A DNA stretch of 43,551 nt from Pseudomonadota bacterium (GTDB lineage: Bacteria; Chloroflexota; UBA6077; JAJPHF01). The position numbers and the translations under genes are program-made. Location: contig JAJPHF010000038.1 in assembly GCA_021325365.1 (NCBI GenBank), positions 1 to 43,551 of the forward strand, in the 5' to 3' direction. The first letter of the stretch is position 1. Each line of letters starts with the position of its first letter. Below the pieces are notes generated by a model that saw only the letters and a list, made by a program, of their open reading frames with translations, had not been told where the DNA came from and did not search any database. Shown here piece after piece: positions 8,357-16,670 of this stretch.

Positions 8357-9453
8357 ACGCTGACCGCTTCCGGCGCCACCGACAAGTGTACCGCGTCGCC
8401 CTCACGCAGCCGCGTGGCGCGCGGCGCGTGCAGGAACACGGTCTGCGCCCCGGGCAGTACCACGCGGCACTCGTAGTGGTCGCCCACGAACAGCAGCGCC
8501 TCCAGCGTGCCGACCAGCGCGTTCGGCCCGCCGCCGTTCGCCTCCGCGCGGACGTGGACGTCCTCCGGCCGCACCGCCACCAGCACCTCGCGCCCCGCGG
8601 GCGGTACCGGCTCGTCGGTCGCCGCGTGCAGGACCACCCCCGGCACGTCGGTCAGGTGGATCGCTACCTGCCCCGCCGGCGCGCCGTCGCCGGTGTAGCC
8701 GCGCAGCAGGACCGTGCTGCCCAGGAAGTCGCGCACGAAGGCAGTGGCCGGCCGCTCGTACAGGTCGCGGGGCGCGCCGAGCTGCTCCACGTGGCCCTGG
8801 TTCATCACCGCCACGCGGTCCGACAGGCTCAGCGCCTCCACCTGGTCGTGCGTCACGAACACCGCGGTGATCTTGATGTCTTTCAGCAGCAGCTTGAGCT
8901 GAACGCGCATCTGCTCGCGCAGCTTCGCGTCCAGGTTCGAGAACGGCTCGTCCAGCAGCAGGACGCTCGGCTCGTACACCAGCGCCCGCGCCAGCGCCAC
9001 GCGCTGCTGCTGCCCGCCCGAGAGCTGCGGCCCCTGCCGCTGCGCCAGCCCTTCCAGCCCCACCAGCCCCAGCGCCCACTCCACCTTGCGGCGCACCTCC
9101 GCGTCGCCCACGCGGCGCACGCGCAGCGGGTAGGCGACGTTCTCGAAGACGGTCTTGTGGGGCCAGATGGCGTACGACTGGAACACCATGCCCATGTTGC
9201 GCTTGTGCGGCGGCACGTTGATCCGGTCGCCGACGGAGACGATGGGGCGGTCGCCCAGCCAGATGCGTCCGGCGTCGGGCTGCTCCAGGCCGGCGATGAT
9301 GCGCAGGGTGGTCGTCTTGCCGCAGCCCGACGGCCCGAGCAGCGTGAAGACCTCCCCCTCGTCGATCTCCAGGCTGAGGGCGTCCAGCGCCTTGAACGCG
9401 CCGAAATACTTGGTCAGCTGCTCTAGCCGCAGTATCGGCCCGCCCACGGTCAC
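8344..9453 (-). CDS. ABC transporter ATP-binding protein (PotA/FbpC type)
   Basis: A 369-residue importer ATPase. Walker A is GPSGCGKTT at 40-48, the signature LSGGQ at 144-148, Walker B LLLDEP at 165-170 and the switch His at 202; residues from about 285 on form a TOBE domain that often senses the substrate. The start codon is GTG at 9453 with GGGAG five bases away. It is first in the operon with the double permease and follows a well-formed promoter (9489-9517). No cognate binding protein is adjacent. The NitT/TauT lipoproteins upstream belong to a different importer class and are unlikely partners. Confidence 0.92.
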   Translation of the reverse strand: MTVGGPILRLEQLTKYFGAFKALDALSLEIDEGEVFTLLGPSGCGKTTTLRIIAGLEQPDAGRIWLGDRPIVSVGDRINVPPHKRNMGMVFQSYAIWPHKTVFENVAYPLRVRRVGDAEVRRKVEWALGLVGLEGLAQRQGPQLSGGQQQRVALARALVYEPSVLLLDEPFSNLDAKLREQMRVQLKLLLKDIKITAVFVTHDQVEALSLSDRVAVMNQGHVEQLGAPRDLYERPATAFVRDFLGSTVLLRGYTGDGAPAGQVAIHLTDVPGVVLHAATDEPVPPAGREVLVAVRPEDVHVRAEANGGGPNALVGTLEALLFVGDHYECRVVLPGAQTVFLHAPRATRLREGDAVHLSVAPEAVSVWPA

Positions 9454-9488
9454 GCCGCTCCCTCGGTAATCACTGTTGAGGTCGAAGT

Positions 9489-9517
9489 GGTATACCAGCC
9501 GCCCCGGGTTCGGTCAA
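9489..9517 (-). promoter_or_regulatory. Sigma-70-like promoter of the ABC importer operon
   Basis: Read leftward, TTGACC (9517-9512) and TATACC (9494-9489) are spaced by exactly 17 bases. The predicted transcription start is about 29 bases before the GTG of the ATPase gene. Confidence 0.65.
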
Positions 9518-9525
9518 GCGAACCC
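9506..9525. promoter_or_regulatory. Inverted repeat overlapping the -35 box
   Basis: GGGTTCG and CGAACCC (7-bp arms, 6-base loop) flank and overlap the TTGACC element of the leftward promoter. It could be an operator for the ABC operon or a terminator for the binding-protein gene that ends at 9548. Confidence 0.5.
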
Positions 9526-9547
9526 AACCTGCCAACCGCCATAATAC

Positions 9548-10675
9548 CTACCGATACGGGCCAAGGCGCGCGAGCGCATAGTCGACGAAGCTGCTGTCGA
9601 TCACCGCGTCGAGGTCGACGGGCTGCTGGATGGCGCCCAGCCGCAAGAGGGTGGCCTGGTCGAACGCGATCGACGCGCGGTTCGGCCGCCCGTCGGGGTC
9701 CAGGTCGACCGGGCGCATGCGGCGGTACAGGTCGGGGTCCGCGGGCGCGTAGCGCACCAGCACGTCGATCACCGCGTCGCGATCGATCCCCTTCCGCATG
9801 GCGTCCGTGTAGTCGCGCACGCCGCGCAGGTAGGCGAGCATCAGGCGCTCGCCCGCCGCGCGCTCGTCCGCCACGAAGTGCGGCGCGTAGGTCAGCATGG
9901 CGTACTGCCGCCCCGGGTTCAGGTCCTCACCGCACAGGAGCTGGCTGGAGATGCCCTGCTCGGCCCCCTGGGTCAGAAATGGTTCGCTGAGCAGCGCCGC
10001 GTCCACGGCGCCGTTCGCCAGCGCGGTGTTCATCTCGGGGAACGGGATGGCCACGACCTCCACGCGGTCGAGCGGCACGCCCGCCGCCTCCAGCCCCTTT
10101 ACCAGGTCCAGGTGCGTGGCGACGTTCAGGTTGACGACGGCCACCTTGCGCCCGGCCAGGTCGTCGAGTGTGTGCACCGTGTCGGCCAGGGAGCGGCGCA
10201 CCACGAGCGCGGGAGTACACGAGCCGAGGTAGCTGCCCTTGTCGCCGACGATGCGGAGCGCCACGCCGCGGCTGATGGCGTTGAAGATGCTCGGGATCGC
10301 CGCGCCCGAGCCCACGTCGAGCTGGCCGTTCCCCATCAGCGGGATCATGTCGGCCGACGCGCGGAAGGGGACCAGCTCCACGTCGAGCCCCTCGGCGGCG
10401 AAGTAGCCGCGGTCCAGCGCCAGGTAGAGGCCCGCGTCGTTGATCGCCGCGATCGTGCCGACCTTCACCTGCGTCGCCGGGGCGGGGCCAACTGCCGGGG
10501 CGGCGGCCTCCGTCGGCGCCGCGCTCGCGGCGGGCGCGGTCGCGGCCCCGACGGTGGGCGGTGTCCCGCTGGCGGCGCCCGCGCTCGGCGCGGCCGGCGG
10601 CGGGGCCGGCGCGCAGGCGACCACGACCAGGCTCAGCAGCAGGGCGGCCGCCGCTCGGCGCTTGACGCTGCACAT
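9548..10675 (-). CDS. NitT/TauT-type ABC substrate-binding lipoprotein
   Basis: A 375-residue SsuA/NMT1-like solute-binding protein. The signal peptide ends in a lipobox with Cys21 (LVVVAC), followed by a long Ala/Pro/Thr-rich linker to about residue 65 and then the type 2 periplasmic-binding fold (DAGLYLALDRGYFAAEGLDV, GSGAAIPSIFNAISRG, ALLSEPFLTQGAEQG). The ATG at 10675 has GGGGAGG nine bases upstream. The C-terminus carries DLDPDGRPN, shared with the binding proteins at 14630 and 34532. It is last in a leftward block and starts 5 bases after the stop of a second binding protein. No NitT/TauT ATPase or permease is nearby. Ligand is unknown; nitrate, sulfonate, pyrimidine-precursor and aromatic ligands are all known for the class. 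Confidence 0.88.
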   Translation of the reverse strand: MCSVKRRAAAALLLSLVVVACAPAPPPAAPSAGAASGTPPTVGAATAPAASAAPTEAAAPAVGPAPATQVKVGTIAAINDAGLYLALDRGYFAAEGLDVELVPFRASADMIPLMGNGQLDVGSGAAIPSIFNAISRGVALRIVGDKGSYLGSCTPALVVRRSLADTVHTLDDLAGRKVAVVNLNVATHLDLVKGLEAAGVPLDRVEVVAIPFPEMNTALANGAVDAALLSEPFLTQGAEQGISSQLLCGEDLNPGRQYAMLTYAPHFVADERAAGERLMLAYLRGVRDYTDAMRKGIDRDAVIDVLVRYAPADPDLYRRMRPVDLDPDGRPNRASIAFDQATLLRLGAIQQPVDLDAVIDSSFVDYALARLGPYR

Positions 10676-10680
10676 GGCTG

Positions 10681-11763
10681 CTATCCTCCCCGCGCCGCCC
10701 GTTCGAGGTAGCTGAAGTCCATCACGTCGCTCGGCTGGAGCGCGGTCTTGATCAGCCCCTCGCGCCGGATGCGATCGAGATATTGCTGGACCGCGGCGTC
10801 GCTCATCCGGCCGTCCGGGCGGATGGGCGCCACCACCTCGTCGTAGACCGCCTCGGCCGCCTCCGGGGCGACGTCCCACTCCTTGGCGAGCACGTCCACC
10901 ACGCGCGGCTTGTCGTGCGCCACCACCTCCAACGCCCGCAGGACGGCGCGGCTCATGCGCACGGCCTGCTCCGGCTTCGCGCGCAGGTGGTCCACGCTGG
11001 CCGTGAGCCCCGTGAACGGCACGCGGTCGGGCAGGTCGCTCGCGTGCGCCAGCGCCGCGTAGCCCTGGCTCACCAGCTCGCTGCTGAACGGCGGCGACAG
11101 CACGGCGGCGTCGATGTTCCCCGCCTCGAGCGCGGCGAAGCTGGTCGCGGTCTCGCCGGTGGAGAAGAAGGTCACGTCGGCGTCCGGGTCGAAGCCGAGG
11201 TAGCTGACCATCGCGCGCCCGATGAGGTGGCTGACCGACTGCAAGCGCGATGCGCCGATTCGCCCGCCCTTGAGCTGCGCGGGCGTCATCCCCTTCTGGC
11301 CTACCAGCGTGAAGTGCGTCGCGTCGAAGGCGACCAGGATCGTCCGCAGCGGCGCCCCCTCGACGACGGCCAGCGCGACCGGGTCGCCGCCCGTGCAGCT
11401 GTAGTCCAGCTCGCCCGACAGCATCCCCGCCACTTGCAGGTCGCTCCGCATGGTGACGAGGTCCACGTCCAGCCCCTCGCGCTCGTAGTAGCCCAGCGAC
11501 CTCGCCAGGAACTGCGGCAGGAAGGAGAGGCTGCGGGCGGATACGGCGAGTGTCACGCGCTCGGCCGTCGGGGTCGCGGGTCCGCTCGCCGGGTTGGTGG
11601 GCGTCGGGGCCGCACTCGCGGCGCGCGCCGCCCCCGCCCCGGTCGCCGGCGCGCTGCCGCTCGGCGCGCCCGGCGCGCAGGCGACGAGCAGCGTCGCCAG
11701 GAGGGCGAGCGCCCCCAGGACGCGCGCGCGACCACCGCGGCCAGCGTTGTTGTGGCTCGCCAT
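10681..11763 (-). CDS. NitT/TauT-type ABC substrate-binding lipoprotein
   Basis: A 360-residue lipoprotein with lipobox Cys29 (LLVAC), a Pro/Thr/Ala linker and an NMT1-like binding fold (SLSFLPQFLARSLGYYEREG, LDYSCTGGDPVALAV, then NIDAAVLSPPFSSELVSQG). The ATG at 11763 is chosen over an upstream GTG at 11778 because the GGAGGAAGG ribosome-binding site lies between them. The gene sits between the EutA-like gene, 81 bases upstream, and another binding-protein gene, 5 bases downstream. It is clearly diverged from its neighbour, so a recent tandem duplication is unlikely. Different ligands for the two proteins are plausible. Confidence 0.88.
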   Translation of the reverse strand: MASHNNAGRGGRARVLGALALLATLLVACAPGAPSGSAPATGAGAARAASAAPTPTNPASGPATPTAERVTLAVSARSLSFLPQFLARSLGYYEREGLDVDLVTMRSDLQVAGMLSGELDYSCTGGDPVALAVVEGAPLRTILVAFDATHFTLVGQKGMTPAQLKGGRIGASRLQSVSHLIGRAMVSYLGFDPDADVTFFSTGETATSFAALEAGNIDAAVLSPPFSSELVSQGYAALAHASDLPDRVPFTGLTASVDHLRAKPEQAVRMSRAVLRALEVVAHDKPRVVDVLAKEWDVAPEAAEAVYDEVVAPIRPDGRMSDAAVQQYLDRIRREGLIKTALQPSDVMDFSYLERAARGG

Positions 11764-11844
11764 ACGGCCTTCCTCCACGATGCCCGAGCCCGCCCGCCGG
11801 AGCTAGCGCGCGGTCGGCGCTCCGTTGTGGGACCGCTCGCTCGT

Positions 11845-13590
11845 CTACCCAGCGAAGACGAGGCTCTTGACGACCACTGGCACGTACGTCTCGCCGGGCG
11901 GTGGCTCGCCCAGGTCGAGGTAGTCCAGCTCGCCCAGCGTCAGCTCGTCCACGCACAGCAGCGGGACCGCGCCCGCCACTCGCGCGGCCACGGCCCGCCC
12001 AACAGTGTTGGCCAGGTCCTGGTCGAAGGCCAGGACCACCGGCGCGTCGGGGGCGCGCGCCGCCAGCGCGGCCGCCACGCCGCGCGCGAGCGCGTCCACG
12101 CTGCCGTAGCCGTACAGCTGCGGCCCGCGGAACGCCAGCGCGCACGGGCCGGTCAGGTCCGCGCGCTGCAGCGTCCGCGTCACCGCTTGCGCGACCGTCT
12201 CGGCCGCCAGCCCGCGCCACTCGAGCGGCACCGGCAGCACCGGCACGTTGTGGATAGGCAGCAGCCCGGCGTCCGACAGGTACACGGTGTCGCCGCTCAC
12301 CTGCACGCTGTACTGGCACGCCCCGATGACCGTGGCGCGGATGCCCTCTAGCGGCTCCAGCAGGCGCCCCGCGGGAAGCCGCGCGTCCAGCGCCGTCCGC
12401 AGCGCCGTGCCGAGCGCCCGGCCCAGGTCGTTGCAGGCCGCCGGCTGCCAGCCGTACACGTACTCCGACACCCCGCCCGAGCAGATCACCCAGTCGGGCG
12501 CCCCGCCGGGGCCGGGCGCGTCGGTGAGGCGTACCTCGCTTGCCAGCCGCGCGCCCACGTCGGCCAGCGGCCCATCCGGGGCGAGGCCGGCAAAGGCGCA
12601 GATCGCCGCCGCCATGACCCTGGCCAGTCGCGCTCCGGCGTCGGGCGCGAGCGGCTCGCCGACAGCGAGCGTCAGGCCGGCTGCCGCCAGCAGCGGCGCG
12701 GCGGCCGGCTCGATCCGCGCCACCCGTCCCCGGTCGTCGGTCACCACCAGCCGCGCCCCCACGGCGAGGGCGGCGGTGTCCACGATCTCGCCGTCGCGGA
12801 CGCGCGTCAGCTTCGTCGTGCCTCCGCCCACGTCCAGGTTGGCGACCGTGCCCGCCAGCCGCCGGCTCTGCGCCACGCTGCCCGACCCGCGCGCCGCCAG
12901 GATCGCCTCGAAGTGGTGCCCGGCCGTCGCGCAGACGAACCGGCCACTCGCGGCGGCCAGCCGCGCGGTGATGGCCGCCGCGTTGCGCTTCAGCGCGGCC
13001 AGGCCAGTGCAGATCACCGCGCCCGCGTCGATCTGCGCCGCGCTGATGCCCACCGCCGCGTAGCCCGCGGCCACGAGCCGCTCGATGGCCGCCGCGTCGA
13101 TGGTCACGTCGTCCACGAACGGCGTGAAGCTGATCGGCGAGCGGTACACCAGGCGCCGCTCCAGCACCTCCGGCTTGCGGTGGACGACGCTCTGCGGCCG
13201 GCCCACCACGAGCTGCGACACCGTCAGGTGCGTGGTCGACGAGCCCACGTCGATGCCCACGCTCCACAATGTCTGCGCGTCGGGCCCCGGCGCATGGTGC
13301 GTGTGGTCGGCGCCGTGCGCGGCGTCCTCGCCGTGCGCGTGGAGCACGCCGTCCCCGTGCTGGTGCCACCCCCCGGGGGCGCGGGGCGGCTCCGGCGCCT
13401 GGCCCCCGCCCCCCTCAGGAGCGCGCGCAGGCTCTTGGCCCCCTCTCCCCCTGGGAGCGCGCGGAGGTTCGTGGCCCCCTCTCCCCTCAGGAGCGCGCGG
13501 AGGTTCGTGGCCCCCTCTCCCCCTGGGAGCGGGCGGAGGTTCGTGGCCCCCTCTCCCCCTGGGAGAGGGCGGGGGGTGAGGGACGTTCAT
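11845..13590 (-). CDS. eutA: EutA-like reactivating factor with repeat-derived N-terminus
   Basis: A 581-residue protein whose residues 110-581 match EutA, the ASKHA-fold ATPase that reactivates cobalamin-dependent ethanolamine ammonia-lyase. Phosphate motifs are VGIDVGSSTTHL (111-122) and LDVGGGTTKL; LVYRSPISFTPF and GAVICTG are also family-like. No eutB or eutC is in the window. Upstream of the core are five 12-residue repeats (about 4-63; unit type GRGGHEPPRAPR) and a His-rich stretch with eight His between 76 and 99. The ATG at 13590 lies one base after the stop of the cupin gene, so translational coupling supports this start, although a later start cannot be excluded. Its target enzyme is unknown here; it may serve a diverged function together with the binding proteins and cupins around it. 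Confidence 0.85.
   Translation of the reverse strand: MNVPHPPPSPRGRGGHEPPPAPRGRGGHEPPRAPEGRGGHEPPRAPRGRGGQEPARAPEGGGGQAPEPPRAPGGWHQHGDGVLHAHGEDAAHGADHTHHAPGPDAQTLWSVGIDVGSSTTHLTVSQLVVGRPQSVVHRKPEVLERRLVYRSPISFTPFVDDVTIDAAAIERLVAAGYAAVGISAAQIDAGAVICTGLAALKRNAAAITARLAAASGRFVCATAGHHFEAILAARGSGSVAQSRRLAGTVANLDVGGGTTKLTRVRDGEIVDTAALAVGARLVVTDDRGRVARIEPAAAPLLAAAGLTLAVGEPLAPDAGARLARVMAAAICAFAGLAPDGPLADVGARLASEVRLTDAPGPGGAPDWVICSGGVSEYVYGWQPAACNDLGRALGTALRTALDARLPAGRLLEPLEGIRATVIGACQYSVQVSGDTVYLSDAGLLPIHNVPVLPVPLEWRGLAAETVAQAVTRTLQRADLTGPCALAFRGPQLYGYGSVDALARGVAAALAARAPDAPVVLAFDQDLANTVGRAVAARVAGAVPLLCVDELTLGELDYLDLGEPPPGETYVPVVVKSLVFAG
13401..13580. repeat. Five tandem 36-bp units inside the EutA-like gene
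   Basis: Units start at 13401, 13437, 13473, 13509 and 13545, each exactly 36 bases, so the reading frame is kept and each unit encodes 12 residues. The last unit (13545-13580) contains CCCTCTCCCCCTGGGAGAGG and GGGGGGTGAG, the signature of the dispersed palindromic element also seen at 38065-38147. The other units have lost part of the palindrome. Confidence 0.95.
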
Positions 13591-13591
13591 C

Positions 13592-14629
13592 CTAGTAGTT
13601 CGCCAGCTCGCCCTGCTGCGTCAGGACGAGGCCCAGGTTCTCCATCGCCGGCCGCGTGCTGTGCGCCAGCACGCGCAGTGGCTCGTCGCCGTCATTGAAG
13701 TACTGGTGCCAGGCAAACACCGGCATCGCCAGCGTGTCGCCCGGCTTCACCGTGAAGGTCTGGTCGTCGATGATGCAGCGGCCGCTGCCGGCGAGCACGT
13801 AGTCGATCTCGTCGTACAGGTGCCGGTGCGCGCCCGAGTGCTTGCCCGGCGGGATCTCGGCGACCACCGTCGCCAGCGCCTTCGCGTGGAAGCCGAGGCG
13901 CGCGTCCACCACGTAGGCCAGCGCGCCCATCGCGGTCGGCTCGAACTTCAGCTCACTACCCTTCACCAGCACGCGGCTGGCCCGGCGCTTGTGCTCCTCG
14001 TCGAAGGCGAAGCGGACCTGCTCGGCATACAGCCGCGCCGCCTCGCTCTGCCCCTCGGCCGCCGGCAGCTCGGGCAGCGCCTCGGCGCCGCCGGGCACCA
14101 GCGTGCGCAGCGCGTCCTCGCCCTTCTGCGCGAACACCCAGAACTCGGGGTACAGCTCGTCCTCGTACACCGCCTGGCCGATGCCCATCGAGAGCGGCCC
14201 GGTGGTCGAGGCGACGTAGATGGCGGGGCCGTCGCTGCTGTTCACGTGGCGGTGCCAGGAGAACATCGGCACGCAGATGAAGTCGCCCGCCTCCCAGTCG
14301 TAGCGCTGGCCGTCGATGATGCTGTGCCCGTGCCCGTGCAGCCAGTGGATGACGGCCTCGACGGTGTGCCGGTGCCCCAGCGTCTTCCACAGCTGGCCCT
14401 CCTCGCCGCCCGGCGGCAGGCGGTTGATCCAGAAGCGGTGCGTGCGGTTGTTGAAGCCCAGCCGCGGATCGACGATGAAGACGATGTGGTCGGCCGCGGC
14501 GTGCGCGCGGGCGATCTCGTCGCCGTCCACGTAGATCGGCGAGTCCTTGCGCCGCTGCTGCTCCTCCTTGCCGAAGCGCACCTGCTCGACGTACAGCTCG
14601 GTGCCATCGCGTAGCTGCTGGGAAACCAT
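13592..14629 (-). CDS. Bicupin, gentisate dioxygenase-like
   Basis: A 345-residue protein with two cupin domains, both with intact metal sites: His86/His88 (GHRHTVEA) and His126 in the N-terminal one, and His268/His270, Glu274 and His308 in the C-terminal one. The halves share the segment LYxEQVRF (12-19 and about 200-207), which shows an internal duplication. This architecture is known in gentisate and salicylate ring-cleaving dioxygenases and in non-enzymatic bicupins. It follows the binding-protein gene at 14630 with no gap (TAG directly followed by ATG) and precedes the EutA-like gene by one base, so the three are tightly coupled. Substrate is unknown. The intact sites in both domains suggest two metals, unlike gentisate dioxygenase. 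Confidence 0.85.
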   Translation of the reverse strand: MVSQQLRDGTELYVEQVRFGKEEQQRRKDSPIYVDGDEIARAHAAADHIVFIVDPRLGFNNRTHRFWINRLPPGGEEGQLWKTLGHRHTVEAVIHWLHGHGHSIIDGQRYDWEAGDFICVPMFSWHRHVNSSDGPAIYVASTTGPLSMGIGQAVYEDELYPEFWVFAQKGEDALRTLVPGGAEALPELPAAEGQSEAARLYAEQVRFAFDEEHKRRASRVLVKGSELKFEPTAMGALAYVVDARLGFHAKALATVVAEIPPGKHSGAHRHLYDEIDYVLAGSGRCIIDDQTFTVKPGDTLAMPVFAWHQYFNDGDEPLRVLAHSTRPAMENLGLVLTQQGELANY

Positions 14630-15763
14630 CTACCGTGCTCCTCCCGCGCCCAAGGCTTGCAGGGCGGCCTCGACGTAGCTATCGTCCACGATCTGGTGCA
14701 TGTCGATGGGCGTGGTGACCGTCCCCTTCTCGACGTAGAACCGCTGGTCCTCGATCAGGCTGTCCACGTTGATGCGGCCGTCCGGGTTCAAGCCCACCGG
14801 CGCCATCGCCTCGACGGTCGCGGGGTTCTTCACGGTGCTGTGCTTGGCGATGCTCGCGACCACCTCCGCCTTGCCAACGCCCTCCGTAAAGGCCCGGTGG
14901 TAGTCGCGGACGCCCTTGAGGTACGCCAGCACGAAAGCCCGCCCGAGGGCCGGATTGTCCACCGTGATGGAGGGTCCGTAGCCGATCACCGCGATCTGCT
15001 GGCTCGGCCGCACCTCGTCCAGGCCCAGCCACCGCGCCGCGATGCCCTGATCGACCGCCGCCTGCACCAGCGGCTCGATCTGGATGCCCACGTCCAGCGA
15101 GCCGGCGGCTAGCGCGGCGTTCACGTCGGGGAAGCTCAGCGCCTCGATCCGTAGATCGTCCTCCGTCAGGCCGGCCGACTGCAGCACGCGCTCCAGGGTG
15201 GGGAACCCCGCGCCCCCGTTGACCGGCGGCGTGGTCCCGAACACCAGCCCCTTCAGGTCGGCCGCCCCCTTGAACCGCCCGCTGTCCATCAGGTCCTTGC
15301 GCACCAGGAACGCCTGCCAGCCGAAGCCCGGCAGCATCGACCCTTTGTCGGCCACGGCCTTGATCTCGACGCCGCGGGCGACGGCGTTGATGGTCGCCGC
15401 GTTGACGGCGATGCCGCCGCCGTCCACCTGCCGCGTCGCCAGGGCCGGCACCATCTCCGACGCGGACGCGAAGTTCTCGTAGTCGAGGTCCACGCCCTGC
15501 TCGACGAAGTAGCCGCGGTCCATCGCCACGAAGATGCCAGCGTCGGTGGCGGGGAATTGCCCCGCCCAGCGGAACGGCGTCGGCGCGGCCAGGGCGGCCG
15601 CGGTCGGCCCGGCCGTCGGGCCGGTGGCTGCCCCGCTCGCGGCGGGCGCGGCGGTGCCGGCGGGTGCCGCGGGTGCGGCGGCCGGCGGCGCGCCGGGCGC
15701 GCACGCCGCGAGCGCGAGCAGGAGCGCGCTCAACGAGCCGAGTCGCAACCTTGACACTTGCAT
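14630..15763 (-). CDS. NitT/TauT-type ABC substrate-binding lipoprotein
   Basis: A 377-residue lipoprotein with lipobox Cys21 (LALAAC), an Ala/Pro/Gly-rich linker to about residue 60 and an NMT1-like fold (DAGIFVAMDRGYFVEQGVDL, VNAATINAVARG, LDVGIQIEPLVQAAVDQG). The C-terminal segment GLNPDGRINVDSL with a following QRFYVEKG is nearly shared with the protein at 34532, marking a subfamily. The start at 15763 has AAAGGTG upstream. The gene lies 42 bases behind the TenA-like gene and abuts the bicupin gene without a gap. The coupling suggests that the bound compound is related to the bicupin substrate. Confidence 0.88.
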   Translation of the reverse strand: MQVSRLRLGSLSALLLALAACAPGAPPAAAPAAPAGTAAPAASGAATGPTAGPTAAALAAPTPFRWAGQFPATDAGIFVAMDRGYFVEQGVDLDYENFASASEMVPALATRQVDGGGIAVNAATINAVARGVEIKAVADKGSMLPGFGWQAFLVRKDLMDSGRFKGAADLKGLVFGTTPPVNGGAGFPTLERVLQSAGLTEDDLRIEALSFPDVNAALAAGSLDVGIQIEPLVQAAVDQGIAARWLGLDEVRPSQQIAVIGYGPSITVDNPALGRAFVLAYLKGVRDYHRAFTEGVGKAEVVASIAKHSTVKNPATVEAMAPVGLNPDGRINVDSLIEDQRFYVEKGTVTTPIDMHQIVDDSYVEAALQALGAGGAR

Positions 15764-15805
15764 CGCGGCACCTTTCGCGTGCAGGATATCGAGCGACGCG
15801 GGCGG

Positions 15806-16576
15806 CTAGGCGGGGACGAGCTGTTGGCGCCGCGCCGCGTCCAGCGTGCTCTGCAGCAGCAGCCCGTGCAGGTCGATGAACGTCAGCGCGCAGTACTCCA
15901 TGCCGTAGGTCGGGCGCTCCCAGCCCTGGCCCGTCTCCAGCAGCCGCTGCAGCACCGCGCGGTTGAACTGGCCGTGGCCCATCACTCCCGCGTCGTGCTC
16001 CTCCAGGTCGGCCTCCTCGTGCTTCGAGAAGTAGACTGCCTGCTCCGGCGTCAGGCCGTACTTGCTGGTGAGCGTGCGGTAGCACTCGCCGGCCCAGTAG
16101 CCGATCATCTCCTCGCCGCAGTTCAGCGAGAACCACTCCGCGGCCGTGCCCTCGTACAGGATCGTCCGGGCGAAGTCCAGCTTGCCGCGGAACTCGGCCA
16201 GCAGCGGCTGGGCGCACACCTCCTCGCGGCTCACGCCCAGCGCCTCGGCCGTCTGCAGCATGATGAGCACGTGCCCGGGCGGCTTCGGGTGGATGAACTC
16301 GTCCGCGATCTTGTCGCCCATCGCCGCCATCAGGTCGGGGTGCTGCTTAAAGAAGTGGACGTACTTGTGGTACGTCGAGGCGACGATCGTGTTGATCTCG
16401 ATGGTGTACGCGCCCCAGTTCTTGAAGAACAGCGCCAGCACCGCGCGGGGGAGCGTGCCGGCGGTGAACTGCTGCATGAACTCGCCTTCGTTCACCCGCT
16501 CCTGCCAGCGCTGCGCTACCTTGCGGTACAGCCCGTCCACGTACGCCCGGGCCGCTTCTGGGCTCAACGCTTCCAT
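15806..16576 (-). CDS. TenA/PqqC-like iron-dependent oxidase (heme-oxygenase-like fold)
   Basis: A 256-residue all-helical protein of the TENA/PqqC/CADD superfamily. Candidate metal ligands are Glu60, Glu155/Glu156 (NCGEEMIG), and His186, Asp190 and His194 in KHEEADLEEHD, the H-x3-D-x3-H pattern seen in heme-oxygenase-like diiron oxidases. PqqC itself lacks such a set, so a metal oxidase or oxygenase is more likely than thiaminase or PQQ synthase. The ATG at 16576 with GGAGAGG upstream is preferred over a GTG at 16603. It begins the block that continues into the binding protein, bicupin, EutA-like protein and two more binding proteins. Substrate unknown. Confidence 0.75.
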   Translation of the reverse strand: MEALSPEAARAYVDGLYRKVAQRWQERVNEGEFMQQFTAGTLPRAVLALFFKNWGAYTIEINTIVASTYHKYVHFFKQHPDLMAAMGDKIADEFIHPKPPGHVLIMLQTAEALGVSREEVCAQPLLAEFRGKLDFARTILYEGTAAEWFSLNCGEEMIGYWAGECYRTLTSKYGLTPEQAVYFSKHEEADLEEHDAGVMGHGQFNRAVLQRLLETGQGWERPTYGMEYCALTFIDLHGLLLQSTLDAARRQQLVPA

Positions 16577-16634
16577 GTCACCCTCTCCACGCGCTCTGCC
16601 CACGCGCGCTAAGCACCCGGCCGAGGATGCTGTA

Positions 16635-16657
16635 TAGGTTTGGCGAAGCCAAACCTA
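16635..16657. terminator. Hairpin after the binding-protein gene
   Basis: A 10-bp perfect stem with a 3-base loop, centred on TTTGGC-GAA-GCCAAA, 23-45 bases beyond the stop at 16680. It lacks a clear U-tract, so terminator function is uncertain. It separates two leftward coding blocks. Confidence 0.5.
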
Positions 16658-16670
16658 CACACCAACCTGG

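Noticed and set aside
9548..13369. A single leftward open frame of 1273 codons spanning the binding-protein and EutA-like genes
   Set aside because: Only its last part (from 10675) is the real binding protein; the rest is a shadow of two better-supported genes in another frame, caused by high GC.
13401..13580. The five 36-base units as a CRISPR array
   Set aside because: The units abut directly with no spacers, and they are in frame with a protein.
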